Shown here in pieces: positions 43,250 to 52,233 of a stretch of DNA of 64,000 nt. Source of the DNA: Streptomyces mangrovi (lineage in GTDB: Bacteria > Actinomycetota > Actinomycetes > Streptomycetales > Streptomycetaceae); contig NZ_FOSG01000004.1 in assembly GCF_900114215.1 (NCBI RefSeq), positions 355,493-419,492 on the forward strand. The letters run 5' to 3'. Within the stretch, counting starts at the first letter, position 1. Each line of letters opens with the position of its first letter. The notes beneath the pieces were generated by a model. That model was not told where the DNA came from and did no database searches. It saw only the letters and a list, made by a program, of their open reading frames with translations. Both the position numbers and the translations under genes were made by a program.

Positions 43250-43790
43250 GCTGCACTACTCCTGGTTACGGGGCCGGATCCGGTCAGGCCGGCCGCACGG
43301 CCCGCTTCCTCACGGCCGCGGCGGTCGCCGGTGTCCCGCTCGGGCGCGAGCTCGACGGCCACAGGGCGACTTCCTGACTGGAACAACCCCTCTAGAATTA
43401 CTGTTCCAGTCGAACGTAACCGGCCTCACCCCGGACGTCAACGGCCGGGGCCGACCTGCGGAGCGGGGTACGAACCGCTGGATCCGGCACCAGCGGCAGC
43501 GTGGGCCGGCGCTCGCCGGAGTCCGCGGTTTCCCCCGCCCGCCCGGCCCTGGTCTCCCGTCCGGCCTGGACGCCGACGACGCCCACTCGCGCCGGGGCGT
43601 CGGCAGGCCCGTCGACGCCGCGCAGACCGCCGCCCCGCGCCCGCCCACGCCCCGAGCACGGCCGTCGGCAACCGAAGCTCTCCGGCGAACGCGCCCCGTC
43701 GAGCATGGCCCGGCCGACACACCGAGTGGCAGAGGGGCGCACAGGACCTGCGCCCAGAGCGGCCGGCGAGCATGTGCCCACCGTCCGGCG
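43250..43790. other. Intergenic stretch with operator cluster, otherwise no gene
   Basis: This gap holds the SDR promoter region with its operator-like repeats (43377-43410). The remainder, about 43410-43790, has only short frames without codon bias or motif. No terminator was identified for the upstream cluster. Confidence 0.45.
43377..43410 (-). promoter_or_regulatory. Operator cluster upstream of the SDR gene
   Basis: A perfect 9-base inverted repeat ACTGGAACA / TGTTCCAGT (43377-43385, 43402-43410) encloses CTAGAA (43392-43397); CTAGAA-N6-TTCCAG (43392-43409) matches the operon site at 34673 with one mismatch. It lies about 130 bases upstream of the SDR start and suggests control by one or both TetR proteins. 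Confidence 0.5.
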
Positions 43791-44768
43791 TCACCCGGAG
43801 CGGGGAAGGTCGGTGACACCGCTTGTGATGCTTTCGGGGTGCCAGAGCCGGGACGCCATGGCCAGCGCGCACACGCCACTGACCAGCAGATCCGTCACCA
43901 GGCAGACGGCGCGGCTGGCCACCGCCACGGCTGTGGCCGCGGTGACGGGCAGCACCTGGGAGAGTGTTCCGATCAGGACCAGCTCCCGGATCAGGGCGCC
44001 GTCGGGCAGCACCACGACGACCGAGCTGATCCCCGTGGCCAGCGCGAACGCTCCGACGCTGATCACCAGAGACCGCCCCATGGGCGCACCCATGGGGAGC
44101 GTGAGCAGCCACAGATGGAGGCCGGAGACCAGACGGCAGGCAAGCTGCCAACCGATGGCCGCGCGGATCTGCCGTCCCGAGCCGGATGCGGTCAGTTTCC
44201 GGCGCAGCAGGCGGGCGGCCGCCTGTGCGGCCCGTCCCACCAGCGACGGCCGCGCCAGCACGAAGGCCAGCGACGCGGCCGGGAGCAGCAGCAGCCAGCT
44301 CCAGGCGCCGAACACCTGGGGCGCGGCCAGGCTGCCGACGACCATACCGGTCAGCAGCACGACCGGGATGTTGAGCAGCGAGACAGCGACGGTGACCAGC
44401 GTTCCGACACCGACGCTCTGGGCGAGCCGCGCATGGGTGAGAGCCACCCAGAGCCCCCCTGGCGCGTACTTGGCGCTCATTCCGACGAAGTAGACACCGG
44501 CGGCGGTGCGGCGAGGCAGGACGTGTCCCAGATCGGCGAGGATGCCGCGCCAGGACATCATGGCGCACAGCAGGGCCGCCACATTGACCACGCAGGAGAT
44601 CAACAGAAAGGGCAGTGCCCGGGAGGTCATCATGGGGCGTGTGGCCGACCAGTCCTGTTCACGGAGGGTCAGTACGAGCCCGACGGCGATGACGCAGGCC
44701 AGCGCCCAGCCGGCCAGCAGCCGCCAGCGAGGCCGCCAGCGCCGTCGGCGGCGGCCGGTGTCATCCAC
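43791..44768 (-). CDS. LPG synthase / flippase-like (AglD/UPF0104) membrane protein
   Basis: A 325-residue polytopic membrane protein with about 8 helices: LLAGWALACVIAVGLVLTL, LPFLLISCVVNVAALLC, VSLLNIPVVLLTGMVVGSL, WSWLLLLPAASLAFVLA, SLVISVGAFALATGISSVVVVLP and others. The GMSAKYAPGGLW and LPDGALIREL segments match the lysylphosphatidylglycerol synthase TM / AglD-like family. Such proteins often accompany glycosyltransferases and are thought to translocate or transfer lipid-linked groups. Its start overlaps the upstream GT4 stop by eight bases. It is the last gene of the cluster. Confidence 0.8.
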   Translation of the reverse strand: MDDTGRRRRRWRPRWRLLAGWALACVIAVGLVLTLREQDWSATRPMMTSRALPFLLISCVVNVAALLCAMMSWRGILADLGHVLPRRTAAGVYFVGMSAKYAPGGLWVALTHARLAQSVGVGTLVTVAVSLLNIPVVLLTGMVVGSLAAPQVFGAWSWLLLLPAASLAFVLARPSLVGRAAQAAARLLRRKLTASGSGRQIRAAIGWQLACRLVSGLHLWLLTLPMGAPMGRSLVISVGAFALATGISSVVVVLPDGALIRELVLIGTLSQVLPVTAATAVAVASRAVCLVTDLLVSGVCALAMASRLWHPESITSGVTDLPRSG

Positions 44769-46152
44769 GGCTGGACTTCCGGCGCGTCAGGCTCTCGTAC
44801 AGGCCGAGAGTGCGGGTGACGGTGCCCGGCCAGCGGAAGTTCCGGCGGGCGTGGGTCCGGCCACGGGCGGCCAGCCGTGCGGCCGCGGCGGGGTCGTCCA
44901 GCAGCCGGCAGATGAGGGCGGCCAGCTCGTCGGGGGTGTCACCGCTCATCCGCAGCGCCGCTGGACCGCCGTCGTCCTCGCCGTCGGAGATCAGCGCAGA
45001 GAAGCCGGAGCCGAGCACCACCGGGGCTGCCAGGGCCATCGCCTCGACCGAGACCAGCCCGAACGGCTCATAGCGGGAGGGGAAGACGCAGGCGTCGGCG
45101 GCGAGATAGTGGCGTCGCACGTCCTCCTGGGGCAGATAACGGTGGTAGACGTGCGTCCGGTCCCCGATGCCGAGCTCGGTGACCAGCCGGTCCACCGCCG
45201 TGCCCTGGTCCGTGCCGGCGAGGCCGACGCCGAGCATCACCAAGTGAACTCCGGGATGGCGGCGGGCGACTGCGGGCAGGGCGTGGAGCAGCGTGGGCAC
45301 GCCTTTGACCGGGCTGAGCCGGCCGGCGAAGACCAGCAACGGGGTGTCGGGGGGAAGCCCGAGTTCCGCGCGGAGCCCGCTTCGCGCTCGCTCCCGCTCG
45401 CGGGCGAGCTTCGCGTCGTCGGGGTCCCGGCCGGCCGGGGTGTCGGTGGTCTCGCAGCCGTGCGGGATGACGCTGATGCGGTCCGCCCGCCAGCCGTGCG
45501 CGACGACCAGTCGCCTCAGCTCCGGGGTGGGCACGACGGTTTGGGCCGCGACTTTGGCGAGCAGCCGCTGGTTGATTTCGATCAGCCGGAAGGGATCGGT
45601 CATATCGGGCTGCTCGACCATCGTCATCTCGGTGTTGTGAACGTGGTAGACCACGGGCAGCCGTAGCACGGTGGCCGCGAGGATTCCGGCCGGGGCACTC
45701 TGCCAGTCGTGCACGGCCACCACCGTGCCCGACCGGCGGGCTCGCACGAGCGCGGGCAGTGTCGCCAGATTGAAGGCGAGCAGGGAGAGCGCGAACAGGG
45801 CCCGGCCGCTGAGCGCCAGATGGTTCTTCGGTGCCACGATGCGCCGCTTGAGCCGGCTCGGCAGCCAGGGCCGCCGGATCGTCACGGAGCCATGCCGCTC
45901 CCGGCGGGGGAGGTTCGCCGGGCAGTTCAGGGTGTACAGCGTCAGTGACACGTCGTCGCGCTCCCGTTGGACGCACTGGACGAACCGCTGCGCGTACTCC
46001 GCCAGACCGCCCAGGGCCCAGGGCGGGTACTGGTGACAGACCACTACCACCCGCCGCAGCGGGGAGCGTGGTGGGGCGGTGCCGGGGGCCGGGCTCAGGC
46101 GACTCAAGTGGACCATCCTCTCTTTGCAGCCCTGTAGGCGCCGATCCGCCAT
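44761..46152 (-). CDS. Family 4 glycosyltransferase
   Basis: A retaining GT-B glycosyltransferase of about 463 residues. The acceptor-side VVVCHQYPPWALGGLAEYAQRFV, the linker IPHGCETTD, and the nucleotide-sugar site VFPSRYEPFGLVSVEAMALAAPVV (an E-x7-E pattern) are typical of GT4. VFAGRLSPVKGVPTLLHALP is also conserved. The start is uncertain: in-frame ATGs at 46215, 46152 and 46116 all precede the conserved core; none has a strong ribosome site. Donor and acceptor are unknown, but the prenyltransferase and second GT4 in the cluster suggest a lipid-linked glycan. Confidence 0.87.
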   Translation of the reverse strand: MADRRLQGCKERMVHLSRLSPAPGTAPPRSPLRRVVVVCHQYPPWALGGLAEYAQRFVQCVQRERDDVSLTLYTLNCPANLPRRERHGSVTIRRPWLPSRLKRRIVAPKNHLALSGRALFALSLLAFNLATLPALVRARRSGTVVAVHDWQSAPAGILAATVLRLPVVYHVHNTEMTMVEQPDMTDPFRLIEINQRLLAKVAAQTVVPTPELRRLVVAHGWRADRISVIPHGCETTDTPAGRDPDDAKLARERERARSGLRAELGLPPDTPLLVFAGRLSPVKGVPTLLHALPAVARRHPGVHLVMLGVGLAGTDQGTAVDRLVTELGIGDRTHVYHRYLPQEDVRRHYLAADACVFPSRYEPFGLVSVEAMALAAPVVLGSGFSALISDGEDDGGPAALRMSGDTPDELAALICRLLDDPAAAARLAARGRTHARRNFRWPGTVTRTLGLYESLTRRKSSRG

Positions 46153-46268
46153 ACGGTTCTCGGGTCGCGCTGAAGGATTCGGGCATACGTGCAGGCACGG
46201 ACTCGAGGCGTGCATCGGCTGCGCGGTTGTGGCAGTGGGGGCGGAGACGGTGTTTTCCTAAGTCGTAC

Positions 46269-47327
46269 TCACAGAAATCGGCTGACGGTCAGAACGATCA
46301 GCCACAGAATGCCGTTGATCATGAACGGTGCGTCCGTGAGTACGTCATGGCCCGGCTCTTCACTGCCGCGGTGCAGCGCTATCAATTGCAGATAGCGGCA
46401 CAGGGCGAAGATGGCGAGGGGCATGGTGACGACGGCCAGCACGGCAGCGTGTGGATGCGGTGCGGAGAGGACGAACAGTTCATAACTGATCAGCGTGACC
46501 GCCAGCAGCAGGACCATCAGCTGGTCGAGCAAGGAGACCGAGTACCCCGTGAGAGCAGGCCGCTGCGTAGCCGCCCGCTCCTGGATGTCCGCGGTGACGA
46601 GTTCGTGGCGTCGCTTGCCGAGCGCCATCAACAGGCAGGCACAGTACACGGATATGATCAGAGGAGGGCTGAAAGGCGCCGACACCACCAGGCAGCCCGC
46701 CAGCGCCCGAAGGGCGAAGCCGATTGCTATCACGCTGACGTCGACCAGCGGGAAGTGCTTCAACGCCAGGCAGTAGGCCAGATTGAGCATCACGTATGCA
46801 GCGGTGACAGCCTGCACTGCCGGCGGCAGCAGTGCGCCACAGGCTGCCAGTGTCGTCAGACAGCCCGCGCCCAGGAGCAGCGCGCCGAGTGGGCCGATCT
46901 GCCCGCTGGCCAACGGCCGATGGCGTTTGACCGGATGCAGCCGGTCCTGCTTGCGGTCGAGCCAGTCGTTGAGGACGTAGACCGCGGCGGAGGCCGCCGT
47001 GAACGTGGCGAAGGTGGCGAGTCCCCACGCGATGTGGTGCAGGAGCGCCGCGGGGGCCACGGCCAGCGGAATGATGAGGACGAAGACGTTCTTCACCCAC
47101 TGGCGAGGGCGCAGCAGCACCAGTGCCGCCGGCAGCCGGGAAGGCCGGGGAGTGGTGCGTGACGTGCCCTCCCGGAGGGAGCCGTGCGAGCCGCTCGTCG
47201 CGCGGGCCGGTTCCGAGGGAGCCGTCGCCGACGCTGCCGGGGGTGCGGACGCCCCAGGACCGGGCGGTGCGGCCGCGGCCGGGCCGCCCTGGTCGTCCAC
47301 GGTGTCTCCGCCGCCCAGCCGCTTCAC
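46269..47327 (-). CDS. UbiA-family prenyltransferase (decaprenyl-phosphate phosphoribosyltransferase-like)
   Basis: A 352-residue intramembrane enzyme. After a ~70-residue Pro/Ala/Ser-rich leader come LRPRQWVKNVFVLIIPLA and the first aspartate motif NDWLDRKQDRLHPVKRHRPLASG, then about eight further hydrophobic helices and a LPDV-like second region KHFPLVDVSVIAIGFALRALAG. The RPRQWVKN start is characteristic of decaprenyl-phosphate 5-phosphoribosyltransferases (DprP/UbiA of mycobacteria), which join polyprenyl phosphate to PRPP. The GTG overlaps the upstream GT4 stop by four bases. A polyprenyl-linked pentose is the inferred product. Confidence 0.82.
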   Translation of the reverse strand: MKRLGGGDTVDDQGGPAAAAPPGPGASAPPAASATAPSEPARATSGSHGSLREGTSRTTPRPSRLPAALVLLRPRQWVKNVFVLIIPLAVAPAALLHHIAWGLATFATFTAASAAVYVLNDWLDRKQDRLHPVKRHRPLASGQIGPLGALLLGAGCLTTLAACGALLPPAVQAVTAAYVMLNLAYCLALKHFPLVDVSVIAIGFALRALAGCLVVSAPFSPPLIISVYCACLLMALGKRRHELVTADIQERAATQRPALTGYSVSLLDQLMVLLLAVTLISYELFVLSAPHPHAAVLAVVTMPLAIFALCRYLQLIALHRGSEEPGHDVLTDAPFMINGILWLIVLTVSRFL

Positions 47328-48460
47328 GGCCGACTGCCGCTCAGGAGCTTCCGGAACGCCTCTTCGTGCGCGTCGAGGAACGCCTCCCCACCGAAGAGCT
47401 TCGTCGCTGCTTCGCGCCCCGCCCCGCGGTCCTCGGCAGGCAGTTCGGCCATCTCCAGGAGCGCCGCACGCAACGCCCCCGGGTCCCTGGGCGGGACCAG
47501 CCGCCCGAAGCCCGTGGCCTCGATGGGGTAGCGGGAACCGGGCAGTTCCGTGCTCACCGGCGGGATTCCGGCCATCATCGCCTCGACCTGGACGATGCCG
47601 AAGGACTCCGATATCGAGGGCAGTGCGAAGACGTCGATCGAGGCGTAGAAGTCCCGTACCGCGTCACCGCGCAGCAGGCCCGTGAAGCGGATCCGCTGGT
47701 CGTCGCCGGCCTCCCGGCGGAGCTGCGCGATGTTGCTGCCACCCGCCACGGTCGCGTAGTCCCCCGCGATCAGCAGTCGTGCCCGGGGGTCGTCGATGGC
47801 GCGGAAGGCCCGTATGAGGTATTCGATGCCCTTGTCCACGGTGATCCGGCCCATGAAGCCGATGTGCAGCCCGTCCCCGTCGCGCAGCCGGGGCGTGCCA
47901 CCGTTGCGGTCCACGCACGGTGAGGAGACGGGCAGCAGCCGGCGGCGCCTGATCGTCGGCCAGATACGGGACCCACGTGCCTGGTCCTCGCTGTTCGTGA
48001 TGACCAGGTCCGCCTTCCGTACGGCCGCCTTGCACGACTGGTCGACGGCCCACATCCCAAAGCGGTTGACGGGGCTGTCGGGCAGGAAGACGTCGATGTG
48101 GTAGGTCACGACCAGCCGTGCGCTGCGCTTGAACGCGGCGACGAAGGCAGCCTCGGGGTTGGGCAGATGCATGTGGACGATGTCCGAGCGTGCCGCCAGA
48201 CGCCTGGCCAGTAAAGGAAGTTGAGGGCTGATGAAGCCCCTGCTGATCCGGGCGAGTACCGGAGCCCTGAAGACGTGGACACCGTTGAGGACTTCCTGAC
48301 GGGCGAGTGCGGGATCGTGCTGGGCGCAGACCACCGCGACCTTCCAGCCACGGCCGGCGAGCCCCTCGGCGGTCAGCCGCGCAGCCTCCGTCAGACCACT
48401 GACATACGGGCTGTAGTAGTCGAGCATCACCGTCACGTCGAACGTGTCAGGTTGCAGCAC
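47324..48460 (-). CDS. Family 4 glycosyltransferase
   Basis: A 378-residue GT-B enzyme. Features are an N-terminal VTVMLDYYSPYVSGLTEAARLTAEGLAGRG, IVHMHLPNPEA, GFMGRITVDKGIEYLIRAFRAI and a nucleotide-sugar site FALPSISESFGIVQVEAMMAGIPPV with the E-x7-E pattern. It is co-translated with the UbiA-family gene (four-base GTGA overlap) and follows the EEP gene after 37 bases. It probably adds a sugar to the same lipid-linked intermediate handled by the second GT4. Confidence 0.88.
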   Translation of the reverse strand: MLQPDTFDVTVMLDYYSPYVSGLTEAARLTAEGLAGRGWKVAVVCAQHDPALARQEVLNGVHVFRAPVLARISRGFISPQLPLLARRLAARSDIVHMHLPNPEAAFVAAFKRSARLVVTYHIDVFLPDSPVNRFGMWAVDQSCKAAVRKADLVITNSEDQARGSRIWPTIRRRRLLPVSSPCVDRNGGTPRLRDGDGLHIGFMGRITVDKGIEYLIRAFRAIDDPRARLLIAGDYATVAGGSNIAQLRREAGDDQRIRFTGLLRGDAVRDFYASIDVFALPSISESFGIVQVEAMMAGIPPVSTELPGSRYPIEATGFGRLVPPRDPGALRAALLEMAELPAEDRGAGREAATKLFGGEAFLDAHEEAFRKLLSGSRP

Positions 48461-48497
48461 GGTGCTTCCCTTCCTGTGTCTGACCTGGTGTCGCGAT

Positions 48498-49715
48498 TCA
48501 CGAAAAGACCTGGTCCGGGACGACTACGCGGATCTTTTGGGCCGAATGGTCGGAGAGGGCCTCGCCGCCGCGGAGGTGGTAGCCGGAGACCGCCAGGTCC
48601 TCAGTGGTGAAAAGCCAGTCGAAACGCCACAGTTGGGGCAGTGCGCGCCACGACCGGGGTAGTGAGCAGGAGCCCTCGCAGGCAGGCCAGGAGAGGGCGG
48701 GAAACAGGGAGCCACTCGGGTTGTGGGGCCGAGTACCGGCTCCGAGTGAGTAGAGATTCATCCAGGCCGCGTTGAAGTCGCCGGCCACCACGGCCGGGTG
48801 GGGGTTCCTGCCCAGATCCGCGCGCAGTTTGCGGTATTCCCTGATCCACCAGTCCCCTTGTTCCCTACCGGCCTGGTAGAAACGGTCCAGCCCGTAGCGG
48901 ATGTCGCAGGGCCGGAAGCGAATCGGCAGGTGCACGTTGTAGAAGGAGACCGTGCGTCGGCCCACTCGAATATCAGTGCGCTGAGCCTTCGCCCCCTTCC
49001 AGTACCAGTCATCACCCGTGGCGGGAACCTGCTGATTGGGCGCTGCGACGACCGGCAACCGGGACAGAGTGAGCAACTCGCCCTGCACGAGCAGCCGGTA
49101 GCCGGGAAACTCCGCACGCAGCCGGGCCGAGTCGTCGATGCGGACAGGACTTGTGCACTTCTTCTGCTCGTCCCTGTTCGAGTAGTTCCAGTTGAGGTAT
49201 TCATGGAGGAGATACACGTCGGCATCCTGGCGGCGCAGAAAGGCGTAGAAGGCCTCCTTGTCGTCGGACGCCATCTGCCAGTAGTCCGTGGACCAGGCGA
49301 AGACCTTGACCTCCGTGCCCCGGGAGCTGCCCGCGGTGGTGCCCGTCCATCCGAAGTCGGCCACGTACGCCCCGGCCAGCAACAGGAGCACCAGGACCGC
49401 GGAGAGCCGGCGGCGCACCGGCGTCGCGAACGGAACGAGTACGAGCAGCAGCACAGGCACCACCACCACGGTCAGCGGCGGGGTGGTCTCGACGATCAGC
49501 CATGGCCACCAGCGGCCGATGAGTAGGACGTGGAGGGCGAGGAGGACCGTCCAGACCGCCGTGCTCGCCACCAGCAGTCGCGTTCCCCAGCACCAGCGGC
49601 GGGCGGCCGGTGCCTCTTCCGGTGCGTCCGGTGCCTGTCCCGGTGCGTCCCGGCCGGTGTCCTCCTCGGCCGGGGGTGTGGACGAGTCGCCGCCCGGTGC
49701 GTCCGTGGCGGCCAT
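48498..49715 (-). CDS. Membrane-anchored endonuclease/exonuclease/phosphatase (EEP) family hydrolase
   Basis: A 405-residue protein. Residues ~45-125 contain three hydrophobic helices (LLVASTAVWTVLLALHVLLI, TVVVVPVLLLVLVPFA, LSAVLVLLLLAGAYVADF), after which the EEP domain should face outward. Its catalytic landmarks are visible: Glu in YLLHEYLNW, SFYNVHLPIRF, AGDFNAAWMN and a terminal LSDHSAQ. EEP enzymes are Mg-dependent phosphodiesterases or phosphatases; in a lipid-glycan cluster it could remove a phosphate or cleave a phosphodiester. The start overlaps the epimerase TGA by one base. Confidence 0.85.
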   Translation of the reverse strand: MAATDAPGGDSSTPPAEEDTGRDAPGQAPDAPEEAPAARRWCWGTRLLVASTAVWTVLLALHVLLIGRWWPWLIVETTPPLTVVVVPVLLLVLVPFATPVRRRLSAVLVLLLLAGAYVADFGWTGTTAGSSRGTEVKVFAWSTDYWQMASDDKEAFYAFLRRQDADVYLLHEYLNWNYSNRDEQKKCTSPVRIDDSARLRAEFPGYRLLVQGELLTLSRLPVVAAPNQQVPATGDDWYWKGAKAQRTDIRVGRRTVSFYNVHLPIRFRPCDIRYGLDRFYQAGREQGDWWIREYRKLRADLGRNPHPAVVAGDFNAAWMNLYSLGAGTRPHNPSGSLFPALSWPACEGSCSLPRSWRALPQLWRFDWLFTTEDLAVSGYHLRGGEALSDHSAQKIRVVVPDQVFS

Positions 49716-50812
49716 CAGAAGAACACCTTCGCGAGTCCCAGCACGCCCTGCCGCCACGGGTCCCGGCTGGTCCGTCCGCCGCCCTTGCCCGCCGGGACGC
49801 CTGCCGCCGTTGCACGCTGTGTGCGCCACCAGTCGTACGTCTGGAGGATGGCGTCCTGGTTGGACAACCGGGGGCGGAAGCCGAGTTTCTCCCGGGCCTT
49901 GTCGACGCTGACGTAGGAGTCGGCGAGCAGCTTGGACACCAGCCTGCCGTACACGGGGGACAGCTTCGTCCGTTCCAGTCCGCGCAGCACCGCCACCGCG
50001 GGTCCGCCGGGCATCGACACCACATGCCTGCCGTGCCCCGCGGCGTCCAGCACGCACTGGAAGTCCTCCCGCAGAGTGCCGAATTCGGCGGCGCCGATGT
50101 TGTACGTGTCGCAGGCCACCTCGTCCGGGGCGCGCAGCACCTCCAGCACCGCATCCACGAGATCGTCCAGTCCCAGCATCTGGATGCGCACATCGCCCTT
50201 GCCGAGCACGGGAAAGTTCCTGCCCTCCTCGGCCCATTGGAAGAGCATGTCGAACAGCCCCATTCTTCCGGGACCCAGGAAGGTCTTGGGCCGCAGTACC
50301 GGCAGGCACATACCTCCCGCCCGGAACCGCTCGACGACCTTCTCCGCCTCCGCCTTCGCGGAGCTGTAGGGATCCACCGGCTCAAGCGCGTGGTCCTCGG
50401 GTGTGGGTACCAGCCGGGGCAGTCCGTAGACGGCGGTCGAGGAGATGTGCAGCACTCTGGGCACGGCCGCGGCGCGGGCCGCTTCCAGCACGGTGGTGGT
50501 GCCTTCGACGACGATCGATCTGATGTCCGCCACGGGGTAGCTGGGCAGCGCGGAGGCGCAGTGCACCACGGCGTCGGCGCCTTCGAAGGCTTCGGCCAGG
50601 GCGTCCGCGTCACGTATGTCCCCGGTGAACGGCTTCAGCCCGGGTCTCGTGGGCACCGGTGCCAGATCGAAGGCGCGGACCTGGCTGTCCGCCGCCAGCA
50701 GGCGGTTCACCAGGTGTGTGCCGAGTACGCCGGCGGCACCGGTGACGGCGACATGGCCCGGGAGAGCAGCCCGGCCCGGGGACGGCAGCCCGTGCGGCGC
50801 GTCGGTCACCAC
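49715..50812 (-). CDS. NAD-dependent sugar epimerase/dehydratase (extended SDR)
   Basis: A 365-residue extended SDR. The dinucleotide motif is VTGAAGVLGTHLVNRLL, the catalytic residues are in HISSTAVYG and DPYSSAKAEAEKVV (YxxxK), and the RPKTFLGPGRMG segment follows. Such enzymes epimerise, dehydrate or reduce nucleotide sugars. It is coupled to the preceding aminotransferase: the GTG at 50809 overlaps its stop by four bases, and a GTG at 50812 is equally possible. Together with the aminotransferase it could make an amino-sugar or related precursor. Confidence 0.87.
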   Translation of the reverse strand: MVTDAPHGLPSPGRAALPGHVAVTGAAGVLGTHLVNRLLAADSQVRAFDLAPVPTRPGLKPFTGDIRDADALAEAFEGADAVVHCASALPSYPVADIRSIVVEGTTTVLEAARAAAVPRVLHISSTAVYGLPRLVPTPEDHALEPVDPYSSAKAEAEKVVERFRAGGMCLPVLRPKTFLGPGRMGLFDMLFQWAEEGRNFPVLGKGDVRIQMLGLDDLVDAVLEVLRAPDEVACDTYNIGAAEFGTLREDFQCVLDAAGHGRHVVSMPGGPAVAVLRGLERTKLSPVYGRLVSKLLADSYVSVDKAREKLGFRPRLSNQDAILQTYDWWRTQRATAAGVPAGKGGGRTSRDPWRQGVLGLAKVFF

Positions 50813-52233
50813 GAGCTCACCCGTTCCCGTATGAAGCGGCCGAGCAGCCGGTTCATGCCCTCGGCAAGGGTGGCCTCCAGGGCGCCGAGGAAGTGTTCGG
50901 CCTCTTCGGGGCCCGCTACCAGCGGCGGGCTCACGACCAGCGGACTGCGACCGTTGAGGGTGTTGTAGGTGTAGACGTCGTGCTTGCGGTACAGCGTGTC
51001 GATGACCGCCGCAGTGATGATCTTCGTGCGGATCAGCGGGTCCTTGGCCAGGTCTCCGGCCGGCAGCTTGCCGATGAGGTCCAGCACCTTGGGCCCGCCG
51101 GAGAGGAACACCCCGTAGAGCGCGCCGGAGCCGCGCACATCGGCGATCAGGTCGGGATGGGTCTTCCGGATGCGCTCAAGACCTGGCCGCAGCACCGCTT
51201 CCAGGGCGCGGGCCCGCCCCGGATAGTCGTCCTCGACAGCCACGCAGACGGCCTCGACGGCCGTCGCGGTCTCCTCGCCGAAGCCGTAGTACGTCGTGGA
51301 CGTGCTCTGCATCATCGCGTCGCCCATGTTGTCGTACGCCTTGCGGAAGACCGGCTCACGCGCCACGTAGGCGGAAATGGAGGACTTGCCGCCGCCGAAC
51401 GACTTCGAGGTCGTCACCACGTCGGGCACGAGGCCCTCGTACCGGGTGAAGTAGAACATGCTGCCGGTCTTACCCCACCCGGTGTAGATCTCGTCGAATA
51501 TCAGCACGATGTCCTCGGCCGTGCACAATTCACGGAGTTCACGCAGGAATTCCTCGGAGCACCAGCGCATGGTCGACGCGCTGAACGGCTCAATGAGGAG
51601 TGCGTACACCTCGCTGCGGCCCCGCGCGTCCCTGTTTTCCGCGAGAACCCGCCGAACCGAGTCGATGTCGTCGTACTCGAAGGTGCCGATGCCGGGAATG
51701 GTGGGGAACTCGAAATGGTTCTGCGCCCCGCCGGTGAGCCCGCCGGAGCCGAGGAGTTTGCCGTGGAAGCTGCTGTCCGCCCGCAGGATCCGGTTCCGTC
51801 GGCCACCGTGGTACTTGTACGCCAGTTTGACCGCGCCCTCGACCGCCTCCGCCCCGGAATTCGGCAGGAACGAACGGTTCAGATCACCGGGCAGGACCGC
51901 TGCCAGATTATTGCCCAGGGCGGCGAGATACGGCGAGAAGTAGGTCTTGTGAACCTCCATGCGCCGCTGTTCCTGGAAGCGCCGACGCGCTGCGAGAATG
52001 CGCGGATGGTTGTGCCCGTGGTTGAGTACGCCGACTCCGCCGGTGAAATCCAGAATCTTACGGCCGTCACGCGTGTAGATGTAAGAGCCCTCGGCATGGT
52101 CGACAAGCTCCCGGCCGAAGCCGAAGGAGGTCATCAGCCGGACCTGGCTCTTGTTGATATACGTGCGGTAGAGTTCGTGTACTTCCTCGACGTCCAGCTT
52201 CTCGGCCTCTTCCAGGCTGACGAGATGCGCCAT
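50806..52233 (-). CDS. Class III PLP-dependent aminotransferase
   Basis: A 475-residue aminotransferase. The GGVGVLNHGHNHPRIL, SFLPNSGAEAVEGAVKLAYKY, IFDEIYTGWGKTG and VTTSKSFGGGKSSISAYV segments give the PLP pocket, with the Schiff-base lysine in TTSKSFGGG. Class III members usually act on omega-amino or acetylated acceptors but also on sugars and sphingoid or hopanoid-type chains. As the first gene of the seven-gene cluster it probably supplies the amino group of the product; the natural substrate is unknown. An A+T-richer upstream stretch may hold the promoter. Confidence 0.88.
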   Translation of the reverse strand: MAHLVSLEEAEKLDVEEVHELYRTYINKSQVRLMTSFGFGRELVDHAEGSYIYTRDGRKILDFTGGVGVLNHGHNHPRILAARRRFQEQRRMEVHKTYFSPYLAALGNNLAAVLPGDLNRSFLPNSGAEAVEGAVKLAYKYHGGRRNRILRADSSFHGKLLGSGGLTGGAQNHFEFPTIPGIGTFEYDDIDSVRRVLAENRDARGRSEVYALLIEPFSASTMRWCSEEFLRELRELCTAEDIVLIFDEIYTGWGKTGSMFYFTRYEGLVPDVVTTSKSFGGGKSSISAYVAREPVFRKAYDNMGDAMMQSTSTTYYGFGEETATAVEAVCVAVEDDYPGRARALEAVLRPGLERIRKTHPDLIADVRGSGALYGVFLSGGPKVLDLIGKLPAGDLAKDPLIRTKIITAAVIDTLYRKHDVYTYNTLNGRSPLVVSPPLVAGPEEAEHFLGALEATLAEGMNRLLGRFIRERVSSW

